A stretch of 37,418 nucleotides of DNA from an uncultured Selenomonadales bacterium (GCA_947165295.1 CAMUZU010000021.1:1-37418), one strand, 5' to 3'; positions 14,756 through 22,222 are shown, numbered from the stretch's first letter. Notes: generated from the sequence alone by a model not told the origin. Program-made: numbers and translations.

Positions 14756-15487
14756 TCAGCCGTTGACTTTCTGTTGATGAACTTTCAAAACGAATTTCGG
14801 CAAGGCGACCAAACGTCCTGCGCGGGACGGTTGCAACATTGCGCGGAAAAGCCATTCAAGTCGTGCACGTTGCATCCAAAGCGGTGCACGCTTGACGACA
14901 CCCGCCATTACGTCGAAGGTGCCGCCCACGCCGATTGACACGGGCACGTTGAGTTCGTCGCGGAATTTGGCAAGCCACTTCTCCTGCTTCGGGACGCCCA
15001 GAGCCGCAAGCAAGATGTCGGGGCGCGAAGATTTTATCCGCGAAATAATTTCCGGCTCGTCGCTTGAAGTGAAGTAACCGTTGCGCGTGCCGACGATTTT
15101 TATGCCGGGGTAAAGTTGTTCGGCTTTGGACTTTGCTTTGTCGGCGATTGTCGGCGCGGAACCGAACAGAAAAAATTTCCAACCTTTGACGGGCGCAACT
15201 TTCATAAGCTGTTGAACCAAATCGAAGCCCGCGACGCGTTCGGGCATGTGTTTGCCCAGGTGTCGTGCCGCCCAAACAGTTCCCGCGCCGTCGGGCACGA
15301 CCAAACTTGCCGCGTTCAAAATGTCTTTCAATTCGGCGTCGTGTGTGGCACGCAAAAGCATTTCGGCGTTGGCCGTCGCCACGATTGACGGCTTGCCCGC
15401 GTCGATTAAATTTGCCACGCGCTCGACGGCCTGCGACATTGTCACCGCGTCGACCTTAACGCCAAGGATATTTACACGTTCGTTCAT
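14756..15487 (-). CDS. WecG/TagA/CpsF-family glycosyltransferase
   Basis: 243-aa GT26 family enzyme. Diagnostic blocks are TANAEMLLRA (about 38-47), VPDGAGTVWAAR, FLFGSAP, ALGVPKQEKW, and GVGGTFDVMAG followed by KRAPLWMQRARLEWLFR. Members transfer ManNAc or related sugars from UDP to a lipid-linked acceptor in synthesis of teichoic-acid linkage units or enterobacterial-type surface glycans. Here it heads the run psd-pssA-GT2, which fits envelope assembly. ATG 15487 has GGAG at 8 nt. Donor and acceptor are not predictable. Confidence 0.93.
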   Translation of the reverse strand: MNERVNILGVKVDAVTMSQAVERVANLIDAGKPSIVATANAEMLLRATHDAELKDILNAASLVVPDGAGTVWAARHLGKHMPERVAGFDLVQQLMKVAPVKGWKFFLFGSAPTIADKAKSKAEQLYPGIKIVGTRNGYFTSSDEPEIISRIKSSRPDILLAALGVPKQEKWLAKFRDELNVPVSIGVGGTFDVMAGVVKRAPLWMQRARLEWLFRAMLQPSRAGRLVALPKFVLKVHQQKVNG

Positions 15488-15513
15488 GTGAAAAACTCCG
15501 AATAAATTTGTCG

Positions 15514-15553
15514 GCTTGCCAAATTGTTCCGCCGTTTTTAAAGCGGCCGTTCA
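15514..15553 (-). repeat. Second intergenic repeat family, copy b
   Basis: Minus-strand GGCCGCTTTAAAAACGGC followed by GGAACAATTTGGCAAGCC. It lies between the DpnII-like remnant and the TagA/WecG-type gene and slightly overlaps the remnant's stop codon. Confidence 0.75.
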
Positions 15554-15934
15554 GTCATTGAAAAGCTCCAAAAAAATTCCGTCCTCCAAATTGCGAATAT
15601 TGTACAGCGTCGGCAGGACAAGGAAAGTTTCCTTCAAGTTTCGCCGCGCAGAATGCCAGCCTTTGCCGTCGGTAACCCAAACGAATTCAAAGCCGGCAAT
15701 GTTCCGCGACTCAAGGGCAATCGTTTTGTAACTGCGCGCAGTCTCGTTGAGTTTTGAGCCGCCGCCCGTGTAAAAATTTGTCTCGATACCGAAAACTTTA
15801 TTCGCAGTCTTGACGACAAAATCAAAGCGTTTGCTCGAAGTTCTGTTCGCAGTAATTGCCGACAAGTCAAGCCCGACTTCGACGCCTGTCACGTAATCAT
15901 ACAAATTGCTGATGATGTGATTCGCGGTAAGATT
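15551..15934 (-). pseudogene. Remnant of a DpnII/MboI-type GATC endonuclease
   Basis: A C-terminal fragment that I recognise as DpnII-like. The conserved segments DYVTGVEVG, KRFDFVVK, IETNFY and GSKLNETARSYK are present, followed by FVWVTDGKGW and LPTLYNI. About 120-130 N-terminal residues expected of the roughly 288-aa enzyme are missing. Internally, GVEVGLD passes directly to LSAIT, where the full-length protein as I recall it has about 45-50 extra residues, so there is also an in-frame deletion. Recognisable sequence begins immediately after the TAA of dpnD, in the same frame (NLTANHIISNLYDY...). There is no ribosome binding site before the TTG at 15904. Almost certainly inactive. Confidence 0.85.
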
Positions 15935-16138
15935 TTAAAACTCGACCCACTCCGTCGAAAGCTCGCCGTCGTCGCCAATCACCGAAATTTGTCTGTGTTC
16001 GACATTGTCGGAATCAACGACGAAATTACCCGCGTTATACTCTTGAATCGCCGCAGAAATGGCATCTTCTTGCGACGCCGCTTCAATTTCAAACGTCTCC
16101 GAAACGGTTTCTTCGATAACGACACGATATTTACGCAT
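15935..16138 (-). CDS. dpnD: DpnD/PcfM-family protein
   Basis: 67-aa acidic protein. The N-terminus (MRKYRVVIEETVSETFEIEA) and the following ASQEDAISAA match the DpnD/PcfM small-protein family, which accompanies dpnC in the DpnI cassette of Streptococcus pneumoniae; its role there is unknown. The start codon lies 3 nt after dpnC, with AAGGTGG upstream, so the two genes are cotranscribed. Its stop codon directly abuts the DpnII-like remnant in the same frame. Identification is by recalled family pattern plus context. Confidence 0.85.
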   Translation of the reverse strand: MRKYRVVIEETVSETFEIEAASQEDAISAAIQEYNAGNFVVDSDNVEHRQISVIGDDGELSTEWVEF

Positions 16139-16141
16139 GGA

Positions 16142-16909
16142 TTAAACCACCTTTCGATAAACGCCGTGCCCGACAAACTCGATAAAGCCCCTGTCGCGCA
16201 GAAACTGAAGTTGCTGACGGATTTTCGCGTCGACGTTGCGATTTTGATTGTGCTTGGCTTTGAGTGCGTCTGCGAACTTGTAAACGTCCTGCAAAGTGAA
16301 AACTTCGGAGCCGATGTTATTTACGCAGTTCAAAACGTCCAAAATCCAGCCGCGCAGATTGTGATTGTCCGTCCGCAACGATTTTATCTTGTTGTAACTG
16401 CGCAGGACTTCGGCAACTTCAACTTCGTGTCCGTTGCGGATTATCGGCAACTTGCCTTGTGCGGGAATTTTTTCGTACAGGATATTGCATCCAATCCAAC
16501 CGGCTCGTCTTGCCGTCGGCGGCAGTGGTTTGCGCCGTTCGATTATGTCCGTTGTGAAGAAAAATTTCGGCACAAACGTCAAATTCGTCACGAACAGCGA
16601 CGGCGAATATTGCATAACGAAAAGTTGCGGATTGACGTTGCTCGTGATTCGTTCAATCATTGTGCGATACGCGCCGTCGGGAATTTTCGCGCCGATTCGA
16701 TTCTTTGTGCTTTTAAGCTCAAACGTTTCGCCGCAATTTGAACAATAAACGTCGGCAACGGGCGAATTGTTCTGTATCTTGTCGACATGTTCGTTGCCGC
16801 AACAGGGACAAAACAAATTTTTAGTCAACCAACTTTCGCTCATCACGCGAATTTTTTGCGACGCGCTTTTGTAATCGGCGGCAAGTGATTCGTCGAACTG
16901 CAAGTTCAT
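16142..16909 (-). CDS. dpnC: DpnI-type methyl-directed restriction endonuclease
   Basis: Cleaves GATC only when the adenine is methylated, so it needs no partner methylase and attacks incoming DNA from Dam-positive hosts. 255 aa (DpnI is 254). The N-terminal PD-(D/E)xK domain has D53, E64 and K66 in the same spacing as DpnI, interleaved with a zinc site (C34/C37 and C56/C59). The block PLPPTARRAGWIGCNI is highly characteristic. The C-terminal winged-helix methyl-adenine reader ends in IRQQLQFLRDRGFIEFVGHGVYRK. The ATG shares one base with the glmS stop (TAATG), so it depends on glmS transcription and coupled translation. All catalytic residues are present, so it is probably active. Confidence 0.95.
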   Translation of the reverse strand: MNLQFDESLAADYKSASQKIRVMSESWLTKNLFCPCCGNEHVDKIQNNSPVADVYCSNCGETFELKSTKNRIGAKIPDGAYRTMIERITSNVNPQLFVMQYSPSLFVTNLTFVPKFFFTTDIIERRKPLPPTARRAGWIGCNILYEKIPAQGKLPIIRNGHEVEVAEVLRSYNKIKSLRTDNHNLRGWILDVLNCVNNIGSEVFTLQDVYKFADALKAKHNQNRNVDAKIRQQLQFLRDRGFIEFVGHGVYRKVV

Positions 16910-18738
16910 TATTCCACGGTCACCGACTTTGCAAGGTTGCGCGGCTTGTCGACGTCACAACCGCGAGTTATCGCCGCGTAGTAAGCAAGCAACTGCAACG
17001 GCACGACGGTCAAAAGCGGAATTAACAGCTCGTCCGTTTCGGGCACGAAAATGACGTGATCGAGATATTTTTCAAGTTCCGTGTCACCTTGAGCCGCAAT
17101 GCCGATGACAATCGCGTCGCGGGCTTTGACTTCCTTGATATTCGACAAAGTTTTTTCGTAGACGCTCTTTTGAGTCGCCAGCGCAATGACGGGCACTCCT
17201 TCGACAATAAGCGCAAGTGTGCCGTGTTTGAGTTCGCCCGACGCGTAAGCTTCCGCGTGAATGTAAGAAATTTCCTTGAGCTTGAGCGCGCCTTCCAACG
17301 CGACGTCATAATCGAGACTGCGCCCGATATAAAACACGTCTTCGTTAAAGCCGTATTGCCGTGCGAAAGTTTTAATCGGCTCCACGTCCGACAGCGTTTC
17401 GGAAATCTGCGCGGGAATTTTTTTGAGCAGGTCAATCAAGCCGCGAATTTTTTCTGCGGATTGCGTGCCCAAAATTTGCGCCATGTACAAAGCAAGCATG
17501 AACATCAAAATCAACTGCGTCGTGTAAGCTTTGGTCGACGCGACGGCAATTTCCGGTCCCGCCCACGTGTGAATTACTTGGTGCGCTTCGCGGGCAATCG
17601 AAGAGCCGACGACGTTCGTTATCGCCAAAGTTTTCGCGCCGCGACGTTTCGATTCTTTCAGCGCGGCAAGTGTGTCCGACGTTTCGCCCGATTGACTGAC
17701 AACGACGACCAAAGTTTTTTCGTCGACAATCGGGTCACGGTAACGGTATTCGCTGGCAAGGTCAACTTCAACCAACTTGCGCGCAAGTTTCTCAATGTAA
17801 AATTTGCCGACAAGCCCGGCGTGATAAGCCGTGCCGCACGCGACGATATAAATTTTGTCGATGCCGTCGAGAAAATCTTTCGTCCAGTTCAGCTCGTCGA
17901 GGACGATTGAGCCGCCGTCTTTGGCAATGCGCTTGCTCATTGTGTCGCGCACGGCTTTGGGTTGCTCGTTAATCTCTTTGAGCATGAAGTGTTCGTAGCC
18001 GCCCTTTTCGGCAGCCTCGGCGTTCCAGGTGACGTGGAAAACTTTCTTGTCGACAACTTCGCCGCGACGATTGAAAATCTGCACGGAATCATTGCGGACA
18101 ATCGCAAGTTCGCCGTCGTTCAAGATGTAAACTTCGCGTGTGTGATTGATAATCGCGGGAATGTCCGACGCAATGAAGTTTTCACCGTTGCCCAAACCGA
18201 TGACAAGCGGATTGTCCTGCTTCGCGCAGATTAAAACGTCGGGATGATCTTTCGCCATGAACGCAATCGAATAAGAGCCTTCGATTTTGCCGAGGACTTC
18301 GCGAACCGCCGCGACGAAGTCACCGCGATAAGCTTCCTCCAACAAATGCGCGACGACTTCGGTGTCGGTTTCGGAGGTGAACTTGTGCCCGCGAGCGATT
18401 AAGTCTTCTTTAAGCGGCAGATAATTTTCGATGATGCCGTTGTGCACGACGACGAAGTTTCCGTGGCAATCGGTGTGCGGATGCGCGTTGCTGTCCGAAG
18501 GCCGACCGTGCGTCGCCCAACGCGTGTGACCGATACCGACCGTGCCGACGGGCAACGATGTCTTAAGTTTGTCTTTGAGCGCGTCGAGCCTGCCGACCGC
18601 CTTTTCAATAAAAACACTGTCGCCGCAGTCGACGGCAATGCCCGCCGAATCGTAACCGCGATATTCAAGTTTCGTCAAGCCGTCCAAAAGAATGGGCGCG
18701 GCTTTTTTTTCGCCGATGTATCCGACAATCCCGCACAT
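16909..18738 (-). CDS. glmS: Glutamine-fructose-6-phosphate aminotransferase
   Basis: Makes glucosamine-6-phosphate from fructose-6-phosphate and glutamine, the entry to peptidoglycan and lipopolysaccharide sugars. 609 aa, full length. Nucleophilic Cys2 is in MCGIVGYIG; the glutaminase domain continues with GHTRWATHG and VVHNGIIEN. Two SIS domains follow (SQSGETSDTLAALKESK; AYASGELKHGTLALI), and the C-terminus NLAKSVTVE is typical. ATG 18738 has GGAGG at 7 nt. There is no glmS ribozyme in the leader: the promoter lies only about 60 bp upstream. Its stop overlaps the dpnC start. Confidence 0.98.
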   Translation of the reverse strand: MCGIVGYIGEKKAAPILLDGLTKLEYRGYDSAGIAVDCGDSVFIEKAVGRLDALKDKLKTSLPVGTVGIGHTRWATHGRPSDSNAHPHTDCHGNFVVVHNGIIENYLPLKEDLIARGHKFTSETDTEVVAHLLEEAYRGDFVAAVREVLGKIEGSYSIAFMAKDHPDVLICAKQDNPLVIGLGNGENFIASDIPAIINHTREVYILNDGELAIVRNDSVQIFNRRGEVVDKKVFHVTWNAEAAEKGGYEHFMLKEINEQPKAVRDTMSKRIAKDGGSIVLDELNWTKDFLDGIDKIYIVACGTAYHAGLVGKFYIEKLARKLVEVDLASEYRYRDPIVDEKTLVVVVSQSGETSDTLAALKESKRRGAKTLAITNVVGSSIAREAHQVIHTWAGPEIAVASTKAYTTQLILMFMLALYMAQILGTQSAEKIRGLIDLLKKIPAQISETLSDVEPIKTFARQYGFNEDVFYIGRSLDYDVALEGALKLKEISYIHAEAYASGELKHGTLALIVEGVPVIALATQKSVYEKTLSNIKEVKARDAIVIGIAAQGDTELEKYLDHVIFVPETDELLIPLLTVVPLQLLAYYAAITRGCDVDKPRNLAKSVTVE

Positions 18739-18795
18739 AACAAAGCCTCCAAGAATTTATTTCGTCACTGAATTTTTCGTGAAGCAATCGCGGGG

Positions 18796-18824
18796 ATTAT
18801 ATCAAGTTCAAGTACAAGCTACAA
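18796..18824 (-). promoter_or_regulatory. Promoter for glmS-dpnCD
   Basis: Minus-strand TTGTAG (18819-18824), 17-bp spacer, TATAAT (18796-18801). Downstream genes dpnC and dpnD have no promoter of their own that I can see. Confidence 0.65.
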
Positions 18825-18850
18825 GCTTCGCCGAAAATTTTTCCGTGCGC

Positions 18851-18883
18851 AAACTAAAAGAGCCTGTCACGCGGACAAGCTCC
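18851..18883 (-). terminator. Terminator upstream of glmS
   Basis: Minus-strand hairpin GAGCTTGTC-cgcgt-GACAGGCTC followed by TTTTAGTTT, insulating glmS from transcription coming from the rpsT side. Confidence 0.65.
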
Positions 18884-18931
18884 GAAACTTTTCAAAAGTG
18901 GTTGACGACGTAGCGATAGATGTTCGACGCG

Positions 18932-18990
18932 ACGGCCGCTTTAAAAGCGGCGGAACAGTTAGTGTGACCCAAAGCCGTCCGACAACTCCG
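18932..18990 (+). repeat. Second intergenic repeat family, copy c
   Basis: Plus-strand GGCCGCTTTAAAAGCGGC followed by GGAACAGTTAGTGTGACCC, then CCGTCCGACAACTCCG, an extension shared with copy d. Apart from this, a terminator on each side and the glmS promoter, the 320-bp rpsT-glmS gap holds nothing I recognise. Confidence 0.8.
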
Positions 18991-19023
18991 TCGTTATCGT
19001 AGCACCGAATCAATTACGCATTG

Positions 19024-19050
19024 AAAAAAGCCCGCCTTAATGACGAGCCG
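19024..19050 (-). terminator. Terminator of rpsT
   Basis: Minus-strand hairpin GCTCGTC-attaa-GGCGGGC (with G-U pairs) followed by TTTTTTC, just after the rpsT stop codon. Confidence 0.75.
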
Positions 19051-19057
19051 AAATTTT

Positions 19058-19324
19058 TCAAGCTGAAGCCGCGTTGACTTTGAGCGCGAGTTTGGATTTT
19101 TTGCGTGCGGCAGCGTTCTTGTGAATGGTGTTGTTCGCCGCCGCCTGATCGATGGCTTTGTGAGCCGCGGGCAGAAGTTCCTGCGCTTTGGCAGCGTCGC
19201 CCGCCGCGATTGCCGCCAACACGAGCTTTTGAGCTTTCTTCATGCGCGTTTTTTCGGAAATGTTGCGCGCACGGCGTTTCGCGTCGATTTTCATGCTCTT
19301 GACGGAAGATTTGATGTTCGGCAA
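19058..19324 (-). CDS. rpsT: 30S ribosomal protein S20
   Basis: Small-subunit protein binding the 5' domain of 16S rRNA; 88 aa, all-helical and lysine/alanine rich. Family blocks are PNIKSSVKSMKIDAKRRARN, the A-x-K-A-Q-E-L middle, and IHKNAAARKKSKLA near the C-terminus. The start is TTG at 19324, because AAGGAGG lies 8 nt upstream and the protein then begins with the expected (M)PNIKS. Monocistronic, with its own promoter and terminator. Confidence 0.95.
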   Translation of the reverse strand: MPNIKSSVKSMKIDAKRRARNISEKTRMKKAQKLVLAAIAAGDAAKAQELLPAAHKAIDQAAANNTIHKNAAARKKSKLALKVNAASA

Positions 19325-19359
19325 GTTCGTCACCTCCTTGACATTTCTACAGCTACGGG

Positions 19360-19388
19360 AGTTTATCACAGCGCAATTCAAATTGCAA
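19360..19388 (-). promoter_or_regulatory. Promoter for rpsT
   Basis: Minus-strand TTGCAA (19383-19388), 17-bp spacer, TAAACT (19360-19365). The transcript would start about 30 bp before the TTG codon. Confidence 0.5.
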
Positions 19389-19395
19389 GCGAAAT

Positions 19396-20184
19396 TCACG
19401 GCGCGAACGTCACGGGCGTCAAAAGCATGTAAGCCGAAATTAAAGCCAACGCGACAGTCAATCCCGCCAAAACGTTGCGCTTGCTTGTCAAGTCGGACTT
19501 GAGGCTGTCGGATTCTTCGGCGCGTGCTTTGACGGTGAAAAATATCGTCGCGGCAAGAAGCAACAGTTCAACAAGTGCCGTCAAAAAAATTCTGTCGCGG
19601 TGCCACAACTTGAACTCAACGCGCATGTGTTTATCTTTGCCGCTCAAAAGCGACGGAGCCAAGTTCCACGTCAAAACTTTCTGCGACACGTCAACTTTGT
19701 CCGCGTTGTTGCTGTCGGCTTTGTACGGCAGTTCAATCGTCAAATCGAAGGTGACCTGCGACAGGACGCTTTGAACGGCGGCGGCTTGACTCGGCGAAAA
19801 ACTTTGTTCACCTGACGAAAGCAAGTCGAAGTTGTACGCGTCGAAGAACCAGCCCGTGCGTTGACGAATGCCCGCGCATTTGCCTTCGTGCGCCATGAAC
19901 AGCGGAATTTTTTCTGCCGCGAAACTTTTGACGTCGGGATACTGCACGCGAATTTCGTAGCCGGTCATGTTGTTTTCGGTCACGGGCGAAATGTCCGCGT
20001 TCGGATTGTGCGCGAAACTTTCTTTGAGCGACTCGATCTGCTCAGCCAAAAGCGGCACGCCGATAAATTTATTGCGCAGGAAAAATTTGCCGTCGTCGGT
20101 GACGACAAGCGTCGAATTGCCTTGGAAGCAACCCGCGCACGTCACGCACAGCAACATCGTCGCGGCGAGTAAAAATTTCTTCAT
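19396..20184 (-). CDS. Lipoprotein with two C-terminal membrane segments
   Basis: 262-aa predicted lipoprotein. The signal MKKFLLAATMLLCVTCAGC ends in a lipobox-like C-A-G-C, so Cys19 would be lipidated. The external domain (about 20-190) starts STLVVTDDGKFFLRNKF and has no catalytic motif I recognise; the layout (lipidated N-terminus, beta-rich domain, C-terminal membrane segments) recalls the LppM/DUF3153 group, a weak guess. Two hydrophobic segments lie near the C-terminus, about 211-228 and 245-260. ATG 20184 has GAGGAGG at 7 nt; the longer frame from 20271 would put the signal peptide internally. Function unknown. Confidence 0.8.
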   Translation of the reverse strand: MKKFLLAATMLLCVTCAGCFQGNSTLVVTDDGKFFLRNKFIGVPLLAEQIESLKESFAHNPNADISPVTENNMTGYEIRVQYPDVKSFAAEKIPLFMAHEGKCAGIRQRTGWFFDAYNFDLLSSGEQSFSPSQAAAVQSVLSQVTFDLTIELPYKADSNNADKVDVSQKVLTWNLAPSLLSGKDKHMRVEFKLWHRDRIFLTALVELLLLAATIFFTVKARAEESDSLKSDLTSKRNVLAGLTVALALISAYMLLTPVTFAP

Positions 20185-20309
20185 CGTGACACCTCCTCGA
20201 TTATATTTCGGCTGAAAAATTTTTTTGCTGAAGCGCACAACGAAATTTATCCGCCGTTGTACAATCGTCAACCGATAAATTTATCGACGAAATGTTCAGC
20301 GACGATGAA

Positions 20310-20350
20310 CAAAAATCCCCTGCGCGACGTGCACAGGGGAATTTTTTTTG
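20310..20350. terminator. Terminator downstream of putP (bidirectional form)
   Basis: AAAAATCCCCTGCGC-gacgt-GCACAGGGGAATTTTTTTT: a nine-pair stem with A/T tracts on both sides, placed immediately after the putP stop codon. Confidence 0.85.
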
Positions 20351-20352
20351 CG

Positions 20353-21831
20353 TCAAATTTTGCTTGTGCCGACTTTGTCGAACGTCTCCAAAATGTCGCG
20401 GTCGGGTTCCGAATCAAGTTTGCTGACGAGCCAAATTGCAATAAGCGCGAAGACGAAGCCGGGGACAATTTCGTACAGCCCGAAAAGTTCAAATTGTTTC
20501 CACGCAAGCACGGTCACGCCGCCGACGATTATGCCCGCGATAATTCCGTTGCGCGTTGTCCGCCGCCAAAACAAACTCATCAATATCGCCGGACCGAATG
20601 CCGCGCCGAAGCCCGCCCACGCGTAAGCAACCATGTCCAAGATAAAGCTGTCGGGATTGAAGCCGAGGAACACCGCGATTGACGCGATTATCAAAACCGA
20701 CGCCCGCGAAATCCAAACCAGTTCCGATTGATCGGCGTCCTTGCGAAGCAAAGTTTTGTAAAAGTCCTGCGCGAACGCCGAAGCCGCGACCAGCAGTTGT
20801 GATGAAGCCGTCGACATTATCGCCGCCAAAACCGCGCTCAACACCAGACCCGCGACTATCGGCGGGAACAGCTGATTCGTCATGAGCAGGAAGACCGTTT
20901 CGGCGTTGGTGCCTTCAAGCGTCGTTGACAAGTAAACCGTGCCGACCATGCCGACAGCGACTGCCGCCGCCAAGCTCAAGATGACCCACGTCATTGCAAT
21001 GTGCGTCGCCTGCGGAATTTCTTTCGTCGACTTGATTGCCATGAAGCGTACCAAAATGTGCGGTTGACCGAAGTAACCCAAGCCCCAAGCAAGCAACGAA
21101 ATTAACTCGATAACACCCATTGACGAGCCGTCGGGTTTGGTGAGCGGTTGGAACATTGATTCTTTGTACGCGGAAATTGCGCTGATTGTGTCGCCGAAGC
21201 CGCCCAAACTCATTGCCGCACATATCGGCACGAGCAGTATCGCGAAAAACATCATCACGCCTTGAATAAAGTCCGTGCGACTGACCGCGAGAAAGCCGCC
21301 AATCAGCGTGTAAAAGACGACCGAGCCTGCGCCGAGAAATATCGCGAATTGGAACGGCAGACCGAAGACCGTCTCGAACAGCTTGCCCGCCGCCACGAAG
21401 CCGCTTGACGTGTACAGAATGAAAAATATCAAGATGAACACGGCCGGCACGATTCGCAGCAAGTTGCTTGTGTCTTTGTAACGGTTCTGCAGGAATTCGG
21501 GAAGAGTCAACGCGTTGCCCGCAATTTCGGTGTATTGCCGAAGCCGCGCCGCAACGAATTGCCAGTTCGCCCACGTGCCGATTGCAATGCCGATCGCGAT
21601 CCAGCCCGCGTTCAAGCCCGCAAGGTACGCGAAGCCCGGCACGCCCATGAGCATCCAGCCGCTCATGTCCGACGCCTCCGCGGAAAGTGACGTGACCCAC
21701 GCGCCGAGTTTGCGGTTGCCCAAAAAATAATCGCTCATGTTCTGCGTGCGGCGGTAGTAGTAAACACCAATCGCCATCATCAGCCCGATGTAGAGCACGA
21801 ACGCATTGATAATTATGATGTCGTTAGTCAA
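20353..21831 (-). CDS. putP: Sodium/proline symporter
   Basis: Na+-coupled proline uptake carrier of the solute:sodium symporter family; 492 aa, about 13 membrane helices. The sequence is typical PutP: LSAEASDMSGWMLMGVPG (Na+ site region), FLAVSRTDFIQG, GLGYFGQPHILVRFMA and SAVLAAIMSTASSQLLVA. The start is TTG at 21831 with AAAGGAGG 11 nt upstream; no in-frame ATG is closer. Single gene with its own promoter (21863-21891) and terminator. Confidence 0.96.
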   Translation of the reverse strand: MTNDIIIINAFVLYIGLMMAIGVYYYRRTQNMSDYFLGNRKLGAWVTSLSAEASDMSGWMLMGVPGFAYLAGLNAGWIAIGIAIGTWANWQFVAARLRQYTEIAGNALTLPEFLQNRYKDTSNLLRIVPAVFILIFFILYTSSGFVAAGKLFETVFGLPFQFAIFLGAGSVVFYTLIGGFLAVSRTDFIQGVMMFFAILLVPICAAMSLGGFGDTISAISAYKESMFQPLTKPDGSSMGVIELISLLAWGLGYFGQPHILVRFMAIKSTKEIPQATHIAMTWVILSLAAAVAVGMVGTVYLSTTLEGTNAETVFLLMTNQLFPPIVAGLVLSAVLAAIMSTASSQLLVAASAFAQDFYKTLLRKDADQSELVWISRASVLIIASIAVFLGFNPDSFILDMVAYAWAGFGAAFGPAILMSLFWRRTTRNGIIAGIIVGGVTVLAWKQFELFGLYEIVPGFVFALIAIWLVSKLDSEPDRDILETFDKVGTSKI

Positions 21832-21862
21832 AACAAAATCTGCCTCCTTTCATAACCGCGAC

Positions 21863-21891
21863 ATTATAACCGCGAAAAACTTTTTGCGCAA
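21863..21891 (-). promoter_or_regulatory. Promoter for putP
   Basis: Minus-strand TTGCGC (21886-21891), 17-bp spacer, TATAAT (21863-21868). It is back to back with the plus-strand promoter at 21904-21932. Confidence 0.7.
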
Positions 21892-21903
21892 TGTCTGCGG
21901 CGT

Positions 21904-21932
21904 TTGACATTGGCAAGCGCGACGATTATAAT
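21904..21932 (+). promoter_or_regulatory. Perfect-consensus promoter for an antisense RNA
   Basis: TTGACA (21904-21909), exactly 17 bp, TATAAT (21927-21932): both hexamers and the spacing are the sigma-70/SigA consensus. No protein-coding frame follows on this strand for more than 300 bp, so it is expected to drive the RNA at 21939-22062. Confidence 0.85.
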
Positions 21933-21938
21933 CAACGC

Positions 21939-21966
21939 AAAAAAATCGTCCTGCATGAACAGGACG
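21939..21966 (-). terminator. Terminator of the small-peptide transcript
   Basis: Minus-strand CGTCCTG-ttcatg-CAGGACG followed by ATTTTTTT. On the minus strand it ends a transcript from about 22216; on the plus strand the same stem forms the 5' end of the antisense RNA. Confidence 0.75.
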
Positions 21967-22062
21967 GTGCTCATAAACGGTCTGCCCCCAAGATATATAA
22001 ATGTTGCGATTAGGAGTTTAGCCGCTGTCAGCCGTGCGATGGCTTAGGCGGCTGTTTTCGTT
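21939..22062 (+). ncRNA. Candidate antisense (antitoxin) RNA
   Basis: Predicted RNA of about 125 nt. It starts 6-8 nt after the perfect promoter. A 5' hairpin CGUCCUG/CAGGACG (21947-21966) comes first. It ends with a nested terminator-like stem (AGCCGC 22020-22025 with GCGGCU 22048-22053, inner AGCC/GGCU) followed by GUUUUCGUU. It is complementary to the 3' region of the minus-strand transcript encoding the 24-aa hydrophobic peptide, covering its stop codon and whole 3' untranslated region. It also carries GCCCCCA (21984-21990), which could pair with the GGGGG ribosome binding site of that transcript. The role is inferred from layout. Confidence 0.6.
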
Positions 22063-22118
22063 AATGCCCACAGAATTATCACCGTGAGAACAACGATACG
22101 AATGATAACTTTGACCAT
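22044..22118 (-). CDS. Hydrophobic 24-aa peptide, candidate type I toxin
   Basis: A short frame opening MVKVIIRIVVLTVIILW and ending ALTKTAA: one hydrophobic helix with Lys/Arg at the front and a small polar tail, the profile of membrane-acting type I toxins of the Ibs/Fst kind. The ribosome binding site AAAGGGGG is 8 nt from the ATG and is paired in a GGGGG/CCCCC hairpin. The transcript would run from an extended -10 promoter (22223-22231) to the terminator at 21939-21966, about 280 nt with a long structured leader. An antisense RNA from a consensus promoter overlaps its 3' half. I do not recognise the peptide family. Confidence 0.6.
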   Translation of the reverse strand: MVKVIIRIVVLTVIILWALTKTAA

Positions 22119-22126
22119 TCGCGGCA

Positions 22127-22142
22127 CCCCCTTTCCGGGGGC
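22127..22142 (-). promoter_or_regulatory. Hairpin sequestering the peptide's ribosome binding site
   Basis: In the minus-strand leader CCCCC (22141-22137) pairs with GGGGG (22131-22127) across a GGAAA loop; the GGGGG is the Shine-Dalgarno sequence of the 24-aa peptide. The GCCCCC strand could alternatively pair with GGGGGC in the 3' region of the same transcript (21989-21984), giving a possible fold-back switch. Confidence 0.6.
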
Positions 22143-22222
22143 TCCTGTTGATTAGACTGCCTGCCGTTTGGCAACGAGCAAAGTGTTACACAACTTCACA
22201 ACTGCAAAATTGCACGGCGTTA

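Noticed and set aside
14866-14884. Another copy of the ACGTTGCATCCAA block seen near 10606 and 10774
   Set aside because: It lies within the conserved MQRARLEWLFR-coding part of the TagA/WecG-type gene; the match is short and explained by codons.
18739-18800. A glmS ribozyme/riboswitch ahead of glmS
   Set aside because: The leader between the predicted start point and the start codon is only about 50 nt and shows none of the conserved ribozyme core.
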